A DNA stretch of 64,000 nt from Euptelea pleiosperma (taxonomy: Eukaryota; Streptophyta; Magnoliopsida; Ranunculales; Eupteleaceae). The translations under genes were made by a program, and so were the position numbers. Positions 58,082-64,000 of this stretch are shown here, in pieces (within the stretch, counting starts at the first letter, position 1; the number at the start of each line of letters is the position of its first letter). The notes beneath the pieces are model-generated. The model was not told the DNA's origin. It worked only from the letters and a program-made list of their open reading frames with translations, and made no database searches. The stretch covers positions 25,794,154-25,858,153 of the forward strand of contig CM068552.1 in assembly GCA_035048495.1 (NCBI GenBank), given 5' to 3'.

Positions 58082-60124
58082 TTGCCTCATTCGCGTATGC
58101 CCGTTTGGAATCGTCCGAACAAACGCTTGGTTCGATCTGAGAATCACGTCCCTACAGTGGATCCTCCACTGAATTCTTCCCCATCTCTTTCCCCACCCGC
58201 CTCCCCCAGTACTACTACCTTTGTAGTCATGGCAGTCGAACGACCTCTTATCGAGACGTTCGCTCCTATCTCTGCCAATCCGCCCACTTGCATTGTTCTC
58301 CCACCTACTACGGCGGTACAATTTGAGATCAGGCCGCAGACGATCCAAATGCTGCCTACCTTTCGTGGTCTCCCAAGAGAAGACCCATATTCCCATATTA
58401 GGGAATTCCAACATGTCATCCTACTTTTCAAGAATCAGAACCTCGATGATGACAATGTCCGTCTGCGAGTTTTCCCATTCTCGCTCAAAGACCGAGCCTC
58501 AGATTGGCTCTACTCCTTACCCGCTGATTCAATCAGCAGTTGGAAAGAGTTGGTGGGCAAATTCATGTCTAAATTCTACCCCATGACTCGGACCAACCAA
58601 ATGAAGCAACTCATCCAGGACTTTCGACAGAAGTCCGATGAGAAATTTTTTGAAGCTTGGGATAGATTCCAAGACTACCTGACTAAGTGTCCCCACCATA
58701 GCATCGACAAGGGAAATCTTGTCCATGTCTTCTATAAGGGACTTACTGATGAGTCCCGGACCATGGTAGAGTCAATGTGCCAAGGAAAATTCCTGCACCA
58801 AACTCCGACCGATGCATACAAATTCTTGGGAGAGTTAGGAGAAAACTCTCAACATTGGACGACTGACTCAGAGTTCAGTCGAACCACTTCGGTCCAAAGG
58901 ACAACCAAGGGACATGATGCTACAGCTGATACTGAGCTTCGATCAGTCATTCAAGAGTTGAGCAAGTCAGTCTCGGCACTGGCTGTGTCTGTCCAAAAGC
59001 CTACTCAACAGTCTACCCCGGTCATGCATGTGGGACATGAGAACCCTATGGAATCCTGCACCCTCTGTCTGCAACCCTCCCATACTACTGAGCATTGTCC
59101 TTTGAATGAAGGATGGTCTAATCCTCTTCAGGAAGAAGTTTGTGCTTTCAGCACATACAAACCACCCACTCAGAACTCGTATAGTCAATCTTATCATCCG
59201 GACACGAGAAACCACCCTAACTTCTCTTGGAGGCCTCAGTCTACTCAACCTCAAGCTCAACCTCCGCGTCAACCTCAGGGCATGTATCCCCCTGGGTTCA
59301 AATGGATAGAAGCCATTCCCACCAAGACCAATGACCACAAAGTGGTGGTCAAATTCCTAAAGGAGTTCATCTTCGCTCGATTCGGTGCCCCTAAGGCCAT
59401 CATTAGTGATGGGGGCACCCATTTCTGCAATAAGATATTCGAGAACTTAATGAAGAAGTATGGGGTAACCCACAAGGTTGCCCTAGCTTATCATCCGCAG
59501 ACTAGTGGTCAAGTAGAGGTCTCTAATCGTCAGATCAAGCAGATCTTGGAGAAGACAGTCAATACCACACGTAAAGACTGGTCTACTCGTCTCACTGATG
59601 CTTTATGGGCATACAGAACCGCCTACAAGACCCCACTCAATATGTCTCCCTATCGTCTCGTCTTTGGGAAACCCTGTCATCTACCGGTAGAGATTGAACA
59701 TCGTGCCCTGTGGGCCATTAAGAAGCTCAACTTCGACCTAGACTCCGCAGGGGAGGAGCGGAAACTTCAAATGAATGAGTTAGAAGAACTCAGAAATGAT
59801 GCCTACAACTTGTCCAAGAATTACAAAGCCAAAATGAAGTGGATACATGACAAGAGCATCCTCAGGAAAGAGTTCCATCCAGGACAGAAGGTCCTTCTTT
59901 ATAATTCTCGTCTTCATCTCTTCCCTGGTAAACTGAAATCTAGGTGGACAGGTCCTTATACGGTCACCGCAGCCACACCCTTCGGAGCAATCACTATTGA
60001 GGATCCCAAGGATCACTCCTCATTCCAGGTAAATGGCCAGCGTCTAAAGCAATTCCATGAACTTGAGGTGTCGCTCATTCAGACTTTTGAGATCGATCTC
60101 ATCGATCCTGCCTATGTCGACTGA
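58082..60124 (+). CDS. Gag-integrase fusion polyprotein, copy 2
   Basis: 680 codons, with a translation identical to the copy at 50063-52105: capsid region, CCHC knuckle (326-339), fusion joint near residue 406/407, Asp443 and Glu479 of integrase, GPY/F motif at 622-627. The same parts are missing. Identity of two copies with no stop implies a very recent duplication, or an assembly repeat; it does not by itself show selection. Confidence 0.9.
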   Translation: MPHSRMPVWNRPNKRLVRSENHVPTVDPPLNSSPSLSPPASPSTTTFVVMAVERPLIETFAPISANPPTCIVLPPTTAVQFEIRPQTIQMLPTFRGLPREDPYSHIREFQHVILLFKNQNLDDDNVRLRVFPFSLKDRASDWLYSLPADSISSWKELVGKFMSKFYPMTRTNQMKQLIQDFRQKSDEKFFEAWDRFQDYLTKCPHHSIDKGNLVHVFYKGLTDESRTMVESMCQGKFLHQTPTDAYKFLGELGENSQHWTTDSEFSRTTSVQRTTKGHDATADTELRSVIQELSKSVSALAVSVQKPTQQSTPVMHVGHENPMESCTLCLQPSHTTEHCPLNEGWSNPLQEEVCAFSTYKPPTQNSYSQSYHPDTRNHPNFSWRPQSTQPQAQPPRQPQGMYPPGFKWIEAIPTKTNDHKVVVKFLKEFIFARFGAPKAIISDGGTHFCNKIFENLMKKYGVTHKVALAYHPQTSGQVEVSNRQIKQILEKTVNTTRKDWSTRLTDALWAYRTAYKTPLNMSPYRLVFGKPCHLPVEIEHRALWAIKKLNFDLDSAGEERKLQMNELEELRNDAYNLSKNYKAKMKWIHDKSILRKEFHPGQKVLLYNSRLHLFPGKLKSRWTGPYTVTAATPFGAITIEDPKDHSSFQVNGQRLKQFHELEVSLIQTFEIDLIDPAYVD

Positions 60125-60470
60125 TGATTCACTCAGTCTCCTGAGCTCTAACTTGGTTGGGGGTGCCTGTCACCCCCGTCATGTCTGGCTGAAGACATAA
60201 AACTTAGCGCTTTCGGAAAGGCAATTCCGGTATTCCTAGAGTACATGAGTCTCATGCATTTGTTATTATTGTTATATCTTTGAAAATGCAGGTACATTCA
60301 TTCTTCCGATCATCAGGTATCACTCACTGTCGAGTTTCTGCTGACTTGGTAACATCATCCCTGATCCTTTGCATCATCATCACCGATTTTTCATCATTTT
60401 ATGTCCCGGTCATGAGCATCGAGGACGGTGCTGTATTTTGGTTGGGGGTGGGTATTTACCAAAACTCATG

Positions 60471-60516
<46 letters not shown>

Positions 60517-62054
60517 ATTTTTGGGGTGATTTCCGATGTTCTCCAAAAGTTTTCTAGAATTTCAAAAATGTGTCAAATACCCTGACTTTGATTAGCTAAA
60601 AACCTTCGTTAAGTCAGTATTGAGGATGTCAATTTTTGTTTAAAGTTAGCGTCGAGTCAAGTCAGGCGTGACTACAGCAGGTTTGAAAACTCAGAAAAAC
60701 TCAGATTTGGCACAATTGTACACTATCAACATCAGAGTCATCCTAAGTTTTGAAACTCTAAAGATCCTGTGAGAATAATTGTGGAGACCTAACCCAGTGA
60801 GCTTTCGAGCCTTTAATCAATTCAGAGTGTTATACAACAATTCTGAGTCACAAGATGACTCACTATTCTTCATGCCCGCAATATTCGTTGAGAGATCTCA
60901 TTATCTTTTGCTTCGATCATAAAACTCGGAACGACATCAACATTGGATTACTACGACAGAACCTTCTTTGTATCCAGTCAAGACAGTATACATGATAGTG
61001 CAAACCCTAGAAAATGATTTAGGCCATTTTTTCTGAACCATTCAGCCTTTTTACTCACCTGAATTATACTTCACTAGAAACCCCTTGAACCCTTCTATAA
61101 AAGCCTTTTCTTTGTAAGCCCATTAACCAAAAACCCAGTTTAGCTACGAAGTGTTACTAGCTACCCTACTTTTGAGAAGGATAAAAAAATAACTGATGTG
61201 GGTGTACCGTGAAAAGAAAAGTAAAGAAGAAAAATCAAAAGGAAAAGAAAGTGGTTCAAGCTGAAAACAAAATATGGAAAGAAAGTATGAAAAAGTGCTG
61301 AAAAGAAATTGAGCAGTCTCAAAAATATCAAGAACAAGAGAAAAATATGAAAAAAGGAAAAAGAACCAGATAATGGTGTTACGTCGCAGGAAAAATGCAA
61401 GAAAATGACAATATCCTCTCAAGATCTTTGAAATCCTGTATCCCTTTATCTCTCTACACCTGACCTAAGCCTCATTACAACCCAGGAAAGTCCTACTTGA
61501 TTCTAGGATAGTACGATCATAAAATGTGGAGATTGGAGAAAGAGAAGCTATAGAGTTTGATCTGACGTTCCCGAGTGAAGTGGTATTCCAATCATGAGAT
61601 CTTCTTCTGTTAAAGATGTCCTTCCTTCAAATAAAACATATGTGAGATCTTTTGCCTCTTTATATTAAATATATCTCCTCACATATAAATTGAGAGAAAA
61701 AGAAGAAAACCCTTCTTGTGTGATTCTATTCTGAGTGCTAAACATGTGAGATTTGAGGTCGAGGCAGAAAAACTTAGAGGTGATCTGGAAATCTTTACTG
61801 TCAGATGATGAGAATGTTGAGCACACACACACGCAGAGTCTGACTATTCTGGGTCATGATTATCAGTCTGTAGTCTTGCCAAAACTTTCAAACTCTTCGC
61901 TAGCATGTAACTGTTTTTGCATCCATTCAATAATTTGACGAACGGTGTTTTTCCTGAGCTAATATGAAAAAGTGTGCAGCATGTGCAGAGCCCTTTTAAG
62001 CTCATTTATTTCGCACTAATTGCCAAGGATTGGCAATATGCTGGTTGGGGGTTG
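60125..62054 (+). other. 3' non-coding region of array unit 2
   Basis: Same as 52106-54037, with A38 in place of A40; ends in the PPT before LTR 3. Confidence 0.78.
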
Positions 62055-63018
62055 TGATATTCGCTCAAAAGTGCTTATTTTAAGCACTTATCCTGTTAGC
62101 GTTATCGCACTCTCCTACGTAAAACTGCTCTAATTATCCACTTTTCTACGTAAGAGTCTATCTCATTGCGTAAAACACACTTTTCTGGACGAAATGGTAT
62201 ATTTGCATGCATTAAACACATTTTCGGAAGTCTAAATATTAAGCCGTTCTGATAAAGTCTCATTACGCGCTTCTTCTGTCGCAGGAAACCCCGATGGGAC
62301 GATTTTCGAGACTTGTGGGCCCAAATCGATCATGAAAGCCCATTATCAAAGCTTAACAAGCCCACATGCTATAACTAGAAGATATGGGCCAAATATGGGC
62401 TGAATAAGAGGACCAAAAAGTCGGCCCAAAGAACGAAGAGAGCAGGAGAGCCAATGACCAAGAGACGGACCAAAGCGTTTAAAGCCACATGAGTCAGCAA
62501 GGAATGATGGTCGACTCTACTGGAGAAGCGTGAGGATGGTCACAGTGAAGACCAGGGTTCCAGACCCTCCTCCAGTGCTTTTTTCCATTTTTTTTGATAC
62601 TTTTTCTCTCATTTCTTCTTATTCTCTCTCTCTCTTCATCTCTCGATCCTCGAATCTACTGACCTAACCCCAGAACTCCTACCTTTCGGCTCTATCTCAT
62701 CTCCCTTAGCTTTTTGACCGTTGGATCTTCCATCGGACTGTTGGATCTCCAATCGGACCATTGGATCTCTCTAGATCCGTCGATTTACCAATCTGGGTCC
62801 CAATCAAGTCACCATCCATCCGATCGCCATCAGAATGTCTGTCACATCATCTTGTGAGACGATGGACATCATCAGTCCATGTGGGCCAATAGCCGGGCCC
62901 ATCATCATCGACCCGCTGTCCGACCAGTTAGTGGACCCCGTGAATTTCAAAATAATTTTAATTAAAAAATGGGGGGTCCACTAATTGGGGAGATTCCCCA
63001 TAGAAAAGTAGGTTTTTA

Positions 63019-63065
<47 letters not shown>

Positions 63066-64000
63066 ATTTTATTTTTTTTATTTTCAAAAAATACCCTATT
63101 TCCATTAATGGAAATAGGGAGCTTTATAAGAGGAGGGAGAAGGGTTCGTTCGAACCCTAATCCCCTTCCAATCTCTTCCTCTCTTTCCCAAACTAGTTCC
63201 CCCAAGTTTTCCCCTCCTTCTTTCTCCTCTTTTCTTCGTTTTATTTTTTTCATCGTCTTCTTCTCCTTATTTTCGTCGCCGGAGTTGCAGAACTCCGGCG
63301 GATTGCAACCAGCTCCATCTCTCTCTCCTTCTCCTCTCTCAAGTCGCCAGCATCCTTTCAACTTGCAGGTTCTGCACCACCAGCAACCTACACGCCGCCC
63401 TTCACGATCATCTCCTCCACTGGACTTACCAGCAAACCCACCGTGATCTTCTTCTCCGGGCATCACCACCCAGCACCGTTTCTGCTGCTGGTGCTCCTCC
63501 TTGCTTGCCGTCAACCCCGATCGCTTCTACCCAGCGTTTCTGCCATCTATTGGGGCCAGCGTCTCCCCCACCTGCTCCCACAAATCTCCATTATCGGAGT
63601 TGCAGGTCTGCAACTCCGGCAACACTATAAAAAAAAAAAAAAAAAAGAAGAAAACTAGAAGGAGGGAAGGAAGAAGGGAGGAGGAGCATCCTCACCTGTC
63701 GCCTGCACAACCACATCCATCTATCCTCTACAGCCCGTCACCATCCTCCATTGATGCCGGAGTTGCAGGTCTGCAACTCCGACGTTAATGGTGACGCACC
63801 CCGGTCTTGCACCGCCTGCAATACTCTTTTGGCCGCCTGAATCTGCTGCTCCACCGTGAAGCTCCTACCGCTGCAACCACTTCACGTTTTCACCATCTTG
63901 GGGTTGGCTGTTCAGCAACTCATCCTCACCACCGCCTCTACAACTCGCCATCACATCACCAGCATCTTAGCCGGTCCACCATCCTTCACCTTTGAACCTC
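62055..64000 (+). repeat. LTR-B of the array, copy 3 (cut by the window edge)
   Basis: First 1946 bp of the LTR; A41 in place of A39 near 63021 and A18 near 63629. Whether a further interior follows cannot be seen. Confidence 0.92.

Larger units (their letters stand above)
46020..64000 (+). mobile_element. Head-to-tail Athila-type array: LTR-interior-LTR-interior-LTR (runs off the edge)
   Basis: LTRs at 46020-48507, 54038-56526 and from 62055; interiors at 48508-54037 and 56527-62054. Units are 8018 and 8017 bp. The length difference is fully explained by A-tracts: 18 versus 19 A near 47591/55610 and 40 versus 38 A near 52457/60476. I saw no substitutions. Such arrays arise by recombination between LTRs, or can be an assembly artefact. 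Confidence 0.9.

Noticed and set aside
46020..62054. Segmental duplication of host genes
   Set aside because: The 8-kb unit begins exactly at the LTR terminus and contains only LTR, PBS, Gag-IN and PPT, so it is a retrotransposon array (or assembly repeat).

Overview
This window is angiosperm heterochromatin made almost entirely of nested LTR retrotransposons. I see no convincing host gene, tRNA, rRNA or CRISPR array. Plant origin follows from Tat-, Athila- and Copia-type polyprotein fragments, plant LTR/PBS/PPT signals and plant-type short introns with GT..AG borders. Lineage names (Tat, Athila, Tekay/Del, Sirevirus-like) come from recognising protein motifs and primer-binding sites, not from a search.

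Layout. (1) The outermost element of the left part runs from before base 1 to 40071. It is a minus-strand non-autonomous element with ~2.83-kb LTRs ('LTR-A', ends TGTAATAYCC...GGYGTGACA) and only 322 bp of internal DNA (36919-37240), with a tRNA-Met type PBS. (2) A plus-strand Tat-lineage Ty3/gypsy element (1357-35550) sits in its left LTR. It has gag, PR, RT, RNase H, a second (archaeal-type) RNase H and integrase in order, all decayed. These are followed by a tandem-repeat region and a long antisense gene. (3) That Tat element was hit repeatedly: a 469-bp chimeric insert (1937-2405), a solo LTR-A (4687-10692) that itself holds a solo 'LTR-B' (4817-8390), a solo LTR-B (14957-17700), a deleted Athila-type element (18717-28273) that holds another solo LTR-A (20691-24474), and a solo LTR-B (28943-31975). 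All but one of these insertions have exact 5-bp target duplications, so the nest can be unpicked to the base; the exception (4687-10692) has a 4-of-5 match.

(4) From 40072 to 45166 lies a decayed minus-strand Copia element: RT/RNase H, a third ORF with an acidic tail, a Sirevirus-like polypurine tract and an LTR-like region. It is cut at 45167 by a plus-strand LTR-B. (5) That LTR-B is in turn cut at 46020 by a head-to-tail Athila-type array, LTR-internal-LTR-internal-LTR, with units of 8018 and 8017 bp running off the right edge. Each unit encodes an uninterrupted 680-residue Gag fused in frame to the C-terminal part of integrase. PR, RT, RNase H and the first integrase catalytic Asp are all missing.

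Most notable observations. The Tat antisense gene can be followed through three small introns and two large insertions as one ~845-codon frame with only two premature stops and its own TATA box. Tandem Gag-integrase fusion units differ, as far as I can see, only in A-tract lengths. A GC-rich palindrome (arms CCGGAGTTGCAG / CTGCAACTCCGG) recurs at different places in the full-length LTR-B copies. The 469-bp insert has both ends equal to sequences that lie just after polypurine tracts.
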